A DNA stretch of 64,000 nucleotides from Roseomonas sp. AR75 (GTDB lineage Bacteria; Pseudomonadota; Alphaproteobacteria; Acetobacterales; Acetobacteraceae): assembly GCF_005222815.1 (NCBI RefSeq), contig NZ_STGB01000001.1, forward strand, positions 682,001-746,000, given 5' to 3'. Under the pieces are notes generated by a model, which saw nothing but the letters and a program-made list of their open reading frames with translations, ran no database searches and was not told where the DNA came from. The stretch's first letter is position 1. Each line of letters begins with the position of its first letter. Shown here piece after piece: positions 16,461 to 24,355 of this stretch. The position numbers were made by a program, and so were the translations under genes.

Positions 16461-17429
16461 CTACTCCAGCTTCGCGCCAGTGACGCGCACGACCTCGGCC
16501 CATTGCGCATGGGTACGGCGGATGAAGGTGACGAAATCGGCGGGCTTGCTGCCGACGACGCGCCCGCCCTGGTCCACCAGCTTCTGCCGCGTGGCGGGAT
16601 CGTTCAGCGCCGCCATGACCGCGCCTTCCAGCACTGCGACGCGATCGGCGGGTATGCCGGCGGGGCCGAACACGCCGTACCAGGTCTCGCTGACCATACC
16701 GGGCACGCCGGCCTCGATGGCGGTCGGCACGTTCGGCAGAATGCCGAGCCGCTCCTCCGAGGTCACCGCAAGCGCCTGCAGTGCGCCGGCGCGCACCTGT
16801 CCGAGCAGCGCCGGCACGTCCGCCGCCAGGATCTGGATGCGCCCGCCGAGCAGGTCCGTCACCGCGGGCGCCGCGCCGGGATAGGGCACGTGGATGATGT
16901 CGATGCCCGCCCGCAGCTTCAGCAACTCGCCCGCCATGTGCAGCGAGGAACCGATGCCGGCGGAGCCGAAGGCGAGCTTGCCCGGTTCCGCCTTCGCCTT
17001 CGCCACCAGCTCCGCCAGCGTGCGTACGCCGAGGCCCGGCGCGACGGAGATGATCTGCGGCACCGCCAGCACCTGCGTGATCGGCGTCAGGTCGCGCAGC
17101 GGGTCGTAGGGCATGTTGCTGCGCAGGTTCGGCAGGATGACGATGGCGCCGCTGCTGGCCAGCACCAGCGTGTAGCCATCCGGGCGCGCCTTCGCGGTCA
17201 CGTCCACGCCGATGGCGCCGCCGGCGCCAGGGCGCGATTCCACCACGACGGGCTTGCCGAGCTTCTCGGTCATCACCTGGCCGATGGTGCGCGCGATCAG
17301 GTCGGCCGGCCCACCGGCTGCGAAGGGCACGATCAGGCGCACCGGCTGGTCGGGGAAGGATTGGGCGATGGCGCTGCCGGCAAGCGCCGGCGCGGCGAGG
17401 GCGCCGAGGGCGGTTCTGCGGGTGATCAT
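16461..17429 (-). CDS. Bug/TctC-family periplasmic solute receptor
   Basis: This 322-residue exported receptor has a twin-arginine-like start, M-I-T-R-R-T-A-L-G-A-L, and cleavage near S-A-I-A-Q. It shows the standard Bug pattern: I-V-P-F-A-A-G-G-P-A-D-L, V-E-S-R-P-G-A-G-G-A-I, H-V-P-Y-P-G-A-A-P-A and W-Y-G-V-F-G-P-A-G-I-P. It lacks the FNY and QILNP signatures of the next two receptors, so it belongs to a different subgroup and may bind another ligand of the same pathway. GGAGG lies upstream of the ATG on the coding strand. The upstream gene is the carboxymuconolactone-decarboxylase-family gene. Confidence 0.88.
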   Translation of the reverse strand: MITRRTALGALAAPALAGSAIAQSFPDQPVRLIVPFAAGGPADLIARTIGQVMTEKLGKPVVVESRPGAGGAIGVDVTAKARPDGYTLVLASSGAIVILPNLRSNMPYDPLRDLTPITQVLAVPQIISVAPGLGVRTLAELVAKAKAEPGKLAFGSAGIGSSLHMAGELLKLRAGIDIIHVPYPGAAPAVTDLLGGRIQILAADVPALLGQVRAGALQALAVTSEERLGILPNVPTAIEAGVPGMVSETWYGVFGPAGIPADRVAVLEGAVMAALNDPATRQKLVDQGGRVVGSKPADFVTFIRRTHAQWAEVVRVTGAKLE

Positions 17430-17466
17430 GGTTTCCTCCCTTTGCTTCGAAGTCGAGTGGTCGCGC

Positions 17467-18063
17467 CTACCGCGGCTTGGCGGGCGGCAGCGGGAACAGG
17501 CCCTGGGCCGGCGGCCGAAGCGGTTCCTCCACGCCCTCGGGCAGTGGCACGCCATGCGCGTTCAGGGTCATCGACACCATCGTGTAGTAGCCGATCAGCG
17601 CCGTCAGCTCGACCACGCCCTTCACGCCGAATGCCTCGCGCGCCGCGGCATAGACCCCATCCGGCACGTTGCCGTCCTGCTGCAACAGCCGCGCGAACTC
17701 GTAGACCAGCGACTCCTGCGCATCGGCAAAGCCTGGTGCGCGGCCCTCGCGGATTGCTTCCAGGATCTCCGGCGCGATGCCGGCCTCCGCGGCGACGCGG
17801 GCATGCACGTACCACTCCACCTGACTGCTCCAGCGCCGGCCGGTGACGCAGATCGCCAACTCCGAAAGCCGCTTGGGCAGGGACGTATTGAACCGCAGCG
17901 CCTCGCCCATCGCGGACCAGCGGCCGGCGAGTTCGGCATTGTGGATTGCGGCGCGCAGCGGCCCGATCACCTGCCCGCGCGGGCCGGAAACCACCTTGTC
18001 CCAGACCTCGCGCTGTGCGGCGTCCAGCTCGTCGCGGCCGGGCAGGGGGATTCGCGGTGCCAT
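17467..18063 (-). CDS. Carboxymuconolactone decarboxylase (CMD) family protein
   Basis: This is a 198-residue all-helical CMD/AhpD-fold protein. The conserved core lies in L-S-E-L-A-I-C-V-T-G-R-R-W and E-W-Y-V-H-A-R-V-A-A-E-A-G-I, followed by V-E-L-T-A-L-I-G-Y-Y. There is no C-x-x-C of the AhpD peroxidase type. It is longer than classical PcaC (about 130 residues), so it is not a safe 4-carboxymuconolactone decarboxylase, although the divergent pcaHG operon makes a decarboxylase or related role on a muconolactone-like compound attractive. Its ATG overlaps the stop of the CoA transferase gene by one base. Confidence 0.82.
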   Translation of the reverse strand: MAPRIPLPGRDELDAAQREVWDKVVSGPRGQVIGPLRAAIHNAELAGRWSAMGEALRFNTSLPKRLSELAICVTGRRWSSQVEWYVHARVAAEAGIAPEILEAIREGRAPGFADAQESLVYEFARLLQQDGNVPDGVYAAAREAFGVKGVVELTALIGYYTMVSMTLNAHGVPLPEGVEEPLRPPAQGLFPLPPAKPR

Positions 18064-19271
18064 CAGATCACCCCAGTCTTCGACAGTTCCGCGCGCTCGG
18101 CCTCGCTGATGCCGAGTTCCGCCAGCACCTCCGCCGTGTGCTGGCCGAGCGTCGGCGGCGGGGTCTCGAAAGACAGCGGCGAGTCCTGCAGGCGGATCGG
18201 GCTGACCACCTGCTTCACGCGGCCGGCCAGCGGGTGCGGCAACTCCCGCAGCATGCCACGATGCTGCACCTGCGCATCGGCAAACACATCCGGCACCGCG
18301 TTGATCGGGCCGCAGGGCACGCCGGCGGCGTCCAGCAGCGTCGTCAGTTCGGCGCGGGTGAAATCTGCGAAGCGTTCCGCCAGCAGCGGCGTCAGCACGG
18401 GGTTGTTGCGCACGCGGTCGGCGTTGCGCGCGAAGCGTGGATCGCTCGCCCAGTCCGGCCGGCCGATGGCCTGGCAGAGCTTCACGAACTGCCCGTCATT
18501 GCCGACCGCCAGCACGATGTGTCCGTCCTTGGCGGGGAACACGTCCTGCGGCTGTATGTTCGGGTGTCGGTTGCCGGCGCGGTGCGGCACCTTGCCGCCG
18601 ACCAGCCAGTTCATCGCCTGGTTCGCCAGGAAGCCCGCCTGCACGTCGAGCATCGCGAGATCGATGGTCTCGCCCTGGCCGGTCTTCTCGCGATTGGCGA
18701 TGGCGGCAAGGATCGCGACGGTTGCGTACATGCCCGTCATCAGGTCCACGATGGGCACGCCGACCTTCTGCGGCGCGCCGTCAGGCTCGCCGGTCACGCT
18801 CATCAGGCCGCCCATGGCCTGGATCATGAAGTCGTAGGCCGCTTGGTCGCGGCGCGGCCCGTCCTGGCCGAAACCGGTGACGGAGCAGTAGATCAGCGAC
18901 GGCTTGGTCGCGCGCAGGCTGGCCGCATCCAGCCCGTATCTCGCCAGCGCGCCGGCCTTGAAGTTCTCCACCACGACATCCGCGGTCCCGGCGATGCGCT
19001 TCACGATCGCCTGGCCCTCGGGCTTCGCGATGTCGAGCGTGACGCTGCGCTTGCCGCGGTTCACCGAGAGGAAATAGCCCGCCTCCTTCGTCGGCGTGCC
19101 GTCCTCCGCCGCCAGGAAGGGCGGGCCCCAGGCGCGCGTGTCGTCGCCGGCGCCTGGCCGCTCGATCTTGATCACGTCGGCGCCGAGATCGGCCAGGATC
19201 TGCGTCGCCCAGGGCGCGGCCATGATGCGGCCGAGATCGAGCACGCGGATATGCGAAAGCGGGCCGGGCAT
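18063..19271 (-). CDS. Class III CoA transferase (CaiB/BaiF family)
   Basis: This 402-residue enzyme transfers CoA between thioesters and free acids. It has I-R-V-L-D-L-G-R-I-M-A-A-P at the N-terminus, I-E-R-P-G-A-G-D-D-T-R, N-R-G-K-R-S-V-T-L-D and Y-C-S-V-T-G-F-G-Q. The D-L-A-M-L-D segment around residue 190 covers the active-site Asp. It is a paralogue of the transferase at 9801 and sits in the operon opposite pcaHG, between the GST and the CMD-family protein. It would activate a pathway acid for the crotonase encoded downstream. Confidence 0.88.
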   Translation of the reverse strand: MPGPLSHIRVLDLGRIMAAPWATQILADLGADVIKIERPGAGDDTRAWGPPFLAAEDGTPTKEAGYFLSVNRGKRSVTLDIAKPEGQAIVKRIAGTADVVVENFKAGALARYGLDAASLRATKPSLIYCSVTGFGQDGPRRDQAAYDFMIQAMGGLMSVTGEPDGAPQKVGVPIVDLMTGMYATVAILAAIANREKTGQGETIDLAMLDVQAGFLANQAMNWLVGGKVPHRAGNRHPNIQPQDVFPAKDGHIVLAVGNDGQFVKLCQAIGRPDWASDPRFARNADRVRNNPVLTPLLAERFADFTRAELTTLLDAAGVPCGPINAVPDVFADAQVQHRGMLRELPHPLAGRVKQVVSPIRLQDSPLSFETPPPTLGQHTAEVLAELGISEAERAELSKTGVI

Positions 19272-19276
19272 GTGGT

Positions 19277-19912
19277 TCAGGCGTCCACGATCGGGGTGGC
19301 AAGCATCGAGGGCCGCCGCGCGAAGCCCTGCTGCCAGGCCGAGAAGCGCGGGCAGCGATCGCGCCAGCCGAGGTCGGCGAAACGGAAGTCCATATAGGCG
19401 CCGGCGATGGCCGCGGTGATTTGCGCGAGGCCGACCGGCCCGGCGGCGATTGCCCCGATCTCCGACTCGACCGCCGCCAGCACGGCGTCCGCCTTCAGCG
19501 CGAAGGCGTCGATCAGGTCGGGCAGGGGATGCGGACGGTCGCGCTCGTTGCGCCAGAGGATGAGCAGGTCGAGAAAACCATCGAGCAGCGCATGCCGGCG
19601 CAGCTCCAGCCAGCGCGCATCGCCGCCCAGCGGGATCAGCGTCCCGCCGCCGGCGAGGCTGTCGAGATATTCGATGATCACCTGGCTGTCGTAGAGCGTG
19701 CTGCCATCCGCCAGCACCAGCGTCGGGATCTTGCCGAGCGGGTTGTCCGGCAGCAATTCGCGCGCCGGCTTGCGCATGGCGACCACGGTTCGGATGGTGC
19801 GGATGCGGTCGGCGAGGCCGAGCTCAAGCGCGGCGACCATCACCTTCCGCACGAAGGGCGAGCGTGGCGACCAGTGCAGCGTCATCGCCGCGGGTTCGTC
19901 AGGGCGCGACAT
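19277..19912 (-). CDS. Glutathione S-transferase family protein
   Basis: This 211-residue protein has an N-terminal thioredoxin-fold glutathione-binding domain (S-P-R-S-P-F-V-R-K-V near the active site, N-P-L-G-K-I-P-T-L, and D-S-Q-V-I-I-E-Y-L) and a C-terminal helical domain. It is probably the first gene of the nine-gene operon, its start lying 40 bases from the palindrome at 19952-19968. GSTs in aromatic catabolic operons often isomerise or cleave ring-opening products such as maleylpyruvate or ether adducts. Which applies here is not known. An alternative start at M10 (19885) would give a more usual N-terminus, but no better ribosome binding site. Confidence 0.82.
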   Translation of the reverse strand: MSRPDEPAAMTLHWSPRSPFVRKVMVAALELGLADRIRTIRTVVAMRKPARELLPDNPLGKIPTLVLADGSTLYDSQVIIEYLDSLAGGGTLIPLGGDARWLELRRHALLDGFLDLLILWRNERDRPHPLPDLIDAFALKADAVLAAVESEIGAIAAGPVGLAQITAAIAGAYMDFRFADLGWRDRCPRFSAWQQGFARRPSMLATPIVDA

Positions 19913-19951
19913 CGCGGACGCGAAACTCCTCCCGTTTCGACCAAAAGGCCA

Positions 19952-19968
19952 GTCTTATGACATAAGAC
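19952..19968. promoter_or_regulatory. Perfect 17-bp palindrome, candidate operator of the pcaHG divergent promoter region
   Basis: GTCTTATG-A-CATAAGAC is a perfect inverted repeat of 8-bp arms around a single A, and AAAAG (19943-19947) and CTTTT (19969-19973) flank it as an outer inverted repeat. It sits between the GST-led minus operon (start 19912) and pcaH (start 20024), an ideal place to control both. The half-site recurs at 8509-8537. An AT-rich perfect palindrome of this length is very unlikely by chance in DNA this GC-rich. Confidence 0.65.
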
Positions 19969-20023
19969 CTTTTCGCGCGCATGGTCCAGCCCTAAACTGG
20001 CGGCGCTCCAAGGACGCGCGACC

Positions 20024-20722
20024 ATGTCCATTCCCAACACGGCAGCAACCGACGGCATCGAGCCGGTGGTGCCCGTGCCCGGCTACCCGAACACCTGGAC
20101 GCATACGCCCGCGCAGCCGCTGATCCGCCGCCTGCCGGGCCGCACCGACCTTGCGGGCCCGGCGGCGTTGCATCGCAAGCTGGTGCCAGGCGCCGTGAAC
20201 CTGGCCGAGCCCACGCCCGGCCGCCCCGCCATCGGCCAGCTCATGCAGGTTTCCGGCCGCATCCTGGACGAGGATGGCCGCCCGGTCGCCGGCGCAGTCG
20301 TTGAGTTGTGGCAGGCCAACGCCGCCGGCCGATATGCGCATGCGAATGACGGCAGCGTCGCGCCGCTCGACCCCAACTTCCTGGGCCATGGCCGCGCGCT
20401 GACCGATGCGGATGGGCGCTACGCCTTCACCACCATCAAGCCCGGCGCCTATGCCGTGCCGGTGGAGGAGACATGGTGGCGCCCGCCGCATCTGCATTTC
20501 TCGGTGCATGGCCCCTCCTGCCTCGCGCGACTGGTGACGCAGATGTATTTCCCGGGCGATCCGCTGAACGCGATGGACCGCATCCTGAACGCCATCCCCG
20601 ATGACGCGGCGCGGTTGCGCATGATCGCGCGCTTCCTGCCGCCGCCCTCGGTCGGCGATCTCTTCCTTGGCTTCACGCATGACATCGTGCTGCGCGGCCG
20701 CCTCGCGACTCCGGAGGCATGA
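20024..20722 (+). CDS. pcaH: Protocatechuate 3,4-dioxygenase beta subunit
   Basis: This is the Fe(III)-binding subunit (232 residues) of the intradiol dioxygenase that opens protocatechuate to beta-carboxy-cis,cis-muconate in the cytoplasm. The four iron ligands are recognisable: Y104 (G-R-Y-A-H), Y143 (K-P-G-A-Y), H156 and H158 (R-P-P-H-L-H-F-S). A-P-L-D-P-N-F-L-G and V-V-E-L-W-Q-A-N are family signatures. It is followed by the alpha-subunit gene with a 4-base overlap. The palindrome at 19952-19968 lies 56 bases upstream. The related substrate hydroxyquinol or a substituted protocatechuate is possible, but the two-subunit arrangement supports PcaHG. Confidence 0.92.
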   Translation: MSIPNTAATDGIEPVVPVPGYPNTWTHTPAQPLIRRLPGRTDLAGPAALHRKLVPGAVNLAEPTPGRPAIGQLMQVSGRILDEDGRPVAGAVVELWQANAAGRYAHANDGSVAPLDPNFLGHGRALTDADGRYAFTTIKPGAYAVPVEETWWRPPHLHFSVHGPSCLARLVTQMYFPGDPLNAMDRILNAIPDDAARLRMIARFLPPPSVGDLFLGFTHDIVLRGRLATPEA

Positions 20723-21291
20723 GGATGCATCCCACCTCGCAGCAGACGATCGGGCCGTTCTTTCCCGCGCAGTTCTTCGGCGCGGCCGACCACGACCTGA
20801 CGCGCATCTCGGCGGACGCCGCACCCACACGGCGCGGCGAGACCGTCCTGCTGCGCGGCCGCGTCACGCGGCAGGGCGGGCTGCCCTGCGTGAATGCGGT
20901 CTTGGAACTGTGGCAGGCCGATGCCGCCGGGCGCTTCGCCGGCGAGGCAGAGGCGGATCCGGATTTCCTGGGCTGGGGCCGGGCCTGCACCGATGCGGAT
21001 GGCCGCTACGCCTTCCGCACGCTCATGCCCGGCGGGTTCCGGGATGGACTCGGCGCGCGCGCACCGCATGCGAACGTCACCGTGCTCGGCAGCGGGCTGA
21101 TGCGCCGCGTGCTGACCAGCGTGTTCTTCGACGATGCCGCGGCGGTCGGCGATCCCGTGTTGGCGCTGGTGCCTTCCGACCGGCGCGCGCTGCTGATCGC
21201 CACGCCGGAGGGCGAGTCGGAAGGGCTGCGCGCCTTCCGCTTCGACATCCGCCTGCGCGGCGAAGCGGAGACGCCGTTCTTCGAGGTGTAG
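20719..21291 (+). CDS. pcaG: Protocatechuate 3,4-dioxygenase alpha subunit
   Basis: This 190-residue non-catalytic subunit forms the alpha-beta protomer with PcaH and contributes to the substrate pocket. The N-terminus T-S-Q-Q-T-I-G-P-F-F is typical of PcaG. It keeps the E-L-W-Q-A-D-A-A-G-R-F beta-sandwich core, and F-L-G-W-G-R, but has lost the iron tyrosines and histidines (R-A-P-H-A-N-V in place of H-I-H). The start overlaps the pcaH stop (ATGA); a second ATG two codons on (20725) is also possible. The stop lies in a hairpin shared with the convergent oxygenase gene. Confidence 0.9.
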   Translation: MRMHPTSQQTIGPFFPAQFFGAADHDLTRISADAAPTRRGETVLLRGRVTRQGGLPCVNAVLELWQADAAGRFAGEAEADPDFLGWGRACTDADGRYAFRTLMPGGFRDGLGARAPHANVTVLGSGLMRRVLTSVFFDDAAAVGDPVLALVPSDRRALLIATPEGESEGLRAFRFDIRLRGEAETPFFEV

Positions 21292-21293
21292 CC

Positions 21294-21309
21294 CCGGCCT
21301 TCAGGCCGG
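21294..21309. terminator. Short GC hairpin between convergent genes
   Basis: CCGGCC-TTCA-GGCCGG forms a 6-bp perfect stem with a tetraloop. It lies just after the pcaG stop and covers the stop of the convergent TauD-family gene. There is no T-run on either side, so it is a weak or factor-dependent terminator at best. It is symmetrical and could act in both directions. Confidence 0.35.
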
Positions 21310-22179
21310 CTTCTCGCCCTTCACCACCACGCGGTGCAGCAGGCGCCGCATGCTCGGGTCGAAGGCGCCGCGCTGGTGCATGGTGCAGCGGTTGTCCCAG
21401 ATCATCAGATCGCCGACGCGCCAATGCTGCGTCCAGCGGAAATCGCCACTCATCACGTGGTCCCACAGAGCATCGAGAAGCTTTTCGCTCTCCGCGACCT
21501 CCATCCCCATGACATAGGCGTTGAAGCGCTTGCCGAGATAGAGCGATCTGCGCCCCGTCACGGGATGCGTCCGCACGATCGGGTGCACGGCGCCGGCGAT
21601 GTCGCGGATGTCGCCGCTTTCCGGCGCGACCGTGCCCGGCCGCTGCTTGCCGGAGGAGACATAGACCGCATCGTGCTTGATGCTGCGTCCCTCCACGGCC
21701 TGCTTCAGGTCATCGGGCAGCGCGGCATAGGCGGCTTCCATGTTGATCCAGCTTGTGTCGCCGCCCCCATCGGTCGGGATCTCCAGTGAGCGCAGCAGGC
21801 TCGCCGAAGGCGGCGTGTCGATGAAGCACATGTCGCTGTGCCAGTCGGCCTCGCCGGCGCCGAGTTCGCCGACCGGCTTTCCGTTCTCGATGATGTTGGA
21901 GATCTTCACGATCTCCGGGATGCCCTCGACATAGACCTTGCCGGTCAGCCGCGTGCCCGGGTTGAAGTCGAGTTCGCCGAAGCGGCGGCCGAGCGCGACA
22001 TGGGCATGGTCGTCGATGGTCTGGTCGCGGAAGCGCAGCACCAGGTGGTCCAGCCAGGCCTGGCGGATCACCGCGAACTCCGCATCCGACAGAGTCGCGA
22101 GGTCCACGCCCTCGACATCGGCGCCGAGCGCCGCACCGGTCGGACGGATGCGGATGGCGGTTCCGGCGTGATCCAGCAT
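21301..22179 (-). CDS. TauD/TfdA-family Fe(II)/2-oxoglutarate dioxygenase
   Basis: This 292-residue non-haem iron oxygenase couples 2-oxoglutarate decarboxylation to substrate hydroxylation. The facial triad is visible as H114-x-D116 (A-D-W-H-S-D) and H268 (C-T-M-H-Q-R), with R279 (M-R-R-L-L-H-R) for the 2-oxoglutarate carboxylate. Family substrates include taurine, aryloxyacetates, alkyl sulfates and similar. The start at 22179 follows GGAGGAACGCC on the coding strand. It is divergent from an FCD GntR gene and the ABC importer, with a tandem operator candidate between, so the imported compound may be its substrate. Confidence 0.9.
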   Translation of the reverse strand: MLDHAGTAIRIRPTGAALGADVEGVDLATLSDAEFAVIRQAWLDHLVLRFRDQTIDDHAHVALGRRFGELDFNPGTRLTGKVYVEGIPEIVKISNIIENGKPVGELGAGEADWHSDMCFIDTPPSASLLRSLEIPTDGGGDTSWINMEAAYAALPDDLKQAVEGRSIKHDAVYVSSGKQRPGTVAPESGDIRDIAGAVHPIVRTHPVTGRRSLYLGKRFNAYVMGMEVAESEKLLDALWDHVMSGDFRWTQHWRVGDLMIWDNRCTMHQRGAFDPSMRRLLHRVVVKGEKPA

Positions 22180-22240
22180 GGCGTTCCTCCTGCGTCGCGG
22201 GCCAAGGCTTACCGCTTGGGGAAGTCTCGCGTCAAGGGAA

Positions 22241-22274
22241 TTGGTCAGACCGGTTGACGGGCCAGTCCGGCCAA
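22241..22274. promoter_or_regulatory. Two related operator-like elements between the TauD-family gene and GntR
   Basis: TTGGTCAGACCGG (22241-22253) and, on the other strand, TTGGCCGGACTGG (complement of 22262-22274) match at 10 of 13 positions. Each contains the TGGTC-n-GACC type of inverted core known for FadR/PdhR-like GntR proteins. They face each other across 8 bases, in the 110-base gap between the divergent genes. The first copy would overlap the start region of a GntR gene beginning at 22254, which favours the start at 22290 and suggests autoregulation. Confidence 0.5.
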
Positions 22275-22289
22275 CCTTACCCTCGCGGC

Positions 22290-23021
22290 ATGCCACCTCG
22301 GCCAAGCCCGGACCTGCCGCCGCTGCGCCTCATCCGCCCCAAACGGATGTACGAGCAGATCGCCGAGCAGATCGAGGCGCTGATCCGCGACGGCACCTTC
22401 GCACCCGGCAAGCGGCTGCCCGGCGAGCGCGAACTGGCCGAGCGCGTGGGCATCAGCCGGCCTTCGCTGCGGGAGGCCCTGATCGCGCTGGAGACCGCCG
22501 GCCTGATCGAGACGCGCGTCGGGGACGGCACCTATGTCCGCGCAGACCTCTCCCCCACGCCGGTCTTCCCGCTCGCGACGGGGCGCGACCTCGGCCCCGG
22601 CACGCTCGAGCAGTTCGAGGCGCGTCGCGCGCTGGAATGCGCGGCAGCCGAACTGGCGGCCCAGCGCGCCGGCGCCGCCGAGCGTGCGGTGCTGCAGGAA
22701 AGCCTCGACCGCATGCATGCGCTCGTCGCGCGCGGCGAGAACCCGGCGGAGGAGCATCGCGTCTTCCACGTCGCGCTGGTGGATGCCGCGCACAACCAGA
22801 TCTTCTCCCGCCTTGTGCGCGAACTCTGGCGCGCGCGTCAGGGCGCGATGTGGGAGACACTGCGGCTGAAGGTGGAGAATGCCGAGAGCTGGCGTGCCGG
22901 CCTCGTCACGCGCGCGCAGCTGATGGAAGCGCTGGCGGCGCGCGACGGCGCCGCGGCGCGCGCGCTGATGGAGGCGCACTTCCACCGCGTCGGCCGCAAG
23001 TATTTCGACCCGGGCGAATGA
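22290..23021 (+). CDS. GntR-family transcriptional regulator, FCD (FadR) subfamily
   Basis: This 243-residue regulator has a winged helix at about residues 15-85 (G-K-R-L-P-G-E-R-E-L-A-E-R-V-G-I-S-R-P-S-L-R-E-A-L) and an FCD ligand-binding domain with F-E-A-R-R-A-L-E and E-E-H-R-V-F-H-V-A-L. It is the first gene of a plus-strand run leading into the ABC importer 28 bases downstream, and is divergent from the TauD-family gene. It probably controls both through the paired elements at 22241-22274. An in-frame ATG at 22254 would add 12 residues and fall between those elements; 22290 is preferred. Confidence 0.87.
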   Translation: MPPRPSPDLPPLRLIRPKRMYEQIAEQIEALIRDGTFAPGKRLPGERELAERVGISRPSLREALIALETAGLIETRVGDGTYVRADLSPTPVFPLATGRDLGPGTLEQFEARRALECAAAELAAQRAGAAERAVLQESLDRMHALVARGENPAEEHRVFHVALVDAAHNQIFSRLVRELWRARQGAMWETLRLKVENAESWRAGLVTRAQLMEALAARDGAAARALMEAHFHRVGRKYFDPGE

Positions 23022-23049
23022 CCCGGGCAGGGAAGGGAAGGGAACGAGC

Positions 23050-24354
23050 ATGACGGCACGCATCACGCGACGCGGCGCGCTGGGGACGGCGCTTGCCCTC
23101 TCCGCGCCCGCCATCGGCAGCGCCCAGTCGCCGACCACCATCACCATGTGGACCTTCCTCGACCCCAACCGCCCGGGCGGGCGGGAGACCGCGCTGAAGC
23201 AGATCATCGCCAGCTTCGAGCAGGCCAACCCCAACCTCCGCGTGCGCGTCGAGCCGCAGGTCTGGACCACCATGGCGGAGCGCTTCGTCCTCGCCGCGAA
23301 TGCGCGCAACGCCCCGGACATCGTCTGGGTGAACGACCAGAACCTGGCACTGCTGGCCGAATCCGACGCGGCGGCCGATCTCAAGCCGATGGTGGATGCC
23401 TGGCCGCAATCGCGCCGCGACGACCAGGTGCTGCCCGCCGCCTTCCGCGCCGCCACCATGAACGGCAAGCTGCAGGCGGTGCCGCTGATGGCCACCAGTT
23501 CCGTGCTGATGGTGCGCCGCGACCTGCTGGCGGCAGCCGGCAAGACGATGGAGGACCTCCGCACCTGGGATGGCGTGGTGGAGGTCGCAAAGGCGATGAC
23601 GAAGGACACCAATGGCGATGGCCAACCGGATGTCTGGGGCATTGGCCTGGGCCTTGCGACGGAGCGCTTCTCCTTCACGCCCGCCATCCTGGCCGCTGTC
23701 GGCCTGCAGGGCGGGCTGTTCGGCGATGGCTGCCGCGCCCGCCTGGCCACGCCGGATGTCGCGCGCGCCATCCAGTGGCAGGCCGACCTCATCCTGAAGC
23801 ATCGCGTCACGCCACGGGAGGCGGTGGCAACCACCTCGGACGACGCGATCGACCAGTTCGCCGCCGGCCGCTACGGCATGCAGGTCATTGCCAACTCGCG
23901 CTTCGAGCAGATCCAGCGCACCGCCGCGGGCTGGAACAAGGACGCGCTGACGATGGCGCCGACACCGGGCTGGACCGCCGACAGGCCCGGCCCGCAAATC
24001 CTTGGTGGCTGGTTCGGGGTGGCCTGGCGCGGCTCACCCCGCGTGCGGGAAGCCGTGCGCTTCATCGACCACATGTCCAGCGCTGATTCGATGGCGCTGT
24101 GGAACCTGCCGGGCCAGCAGGTGCCCATGCTGAAGTCCATCGCCGCCCGGCCGGAGATGCAGGAGCAGCGCTACGCTCATCTGCGCCAGATGGCGGAATT
24201 CTTCGCGCGCTCCGGCTACTCCATGCCCAGCACCTGCGCCTGGTCGCGCACGCTGGCGGACTTCAACCTTGCGACGCAGCAGGTCGTACTGGGGCAACGC
24301 ACCGTCATGGAGGCCCTGCGCATCGCCGAGCGCGCGACGCAGGACCGCCAGTAG
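23050..24354 (+). CDS. ABC transporter solute-binding protein, carbohydrate type
   Basis: This 434-residue periplasmic binding protein of the sugar/glycerol-phosphate class captures the ligand for the importer encoded downstream. It has a twin-arginine-like signal T-R-R-G-A-L-G-T-A with cleavage near G-S-A-Q. The mature protein begins T-T-I-T-M-W-T-F-L-D, followed by the family's F-E-Q-A-N-P-N-L-R-V-R segment. Late D-N-G/N-G-D-G-type features (T-N-G-D-G-Q-P-D-V-W-G) are typical of this cluster. GGGAAGGGAACGAGC precedes the ATG. The ligand is unknown; the neighbouring oxygenase suggests it need not be a sugar. Confidence 0.9.
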   Translation: MTARITRRGALGTALALSAPAIGSAQSPTTITMWTFLDPNRPGGRETALKQIIASFEQANPNLRVRVEPQVWTTMAERFVLAANARNAPDIVWVNDQNLALLAESDAAADLKPMVDAWPQSRRDDQVLPAAFRAATMNGKLQAVPLMATSSVLMVRRDLLAAAGKTMEDLRTWDGVVEVAKAMTKDTNGDGQPDVWGIGLGLATERFSFTPAILAAVGLQGGLFGDGCRARLATPDVARAIQWQADLILKHRVTPREAVATTSDDAIDQFAAGRYGMQVIANSRFEQIQRTAAGWNKDALTMAPTPGWTADRPGPQILGGWFGVAWRGSPRVREAVRFIDHMSSADSMALWNLPGQQVPMLKSIAARPEMQEQRYAHLRQMAEFFARSGYSMPSTCAWSRTLADFNLATQQVVLGQRTVMEALRIAERATQDRQ

Positions 24355-24355
24355 C

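Noticed and set aside
17467..18063. Assignment of the CMD-family gene as pcaC
   Set aside because: It is about 70 residues longer than classical PcaC, with only the general family core shared, so the specific name is not supported.
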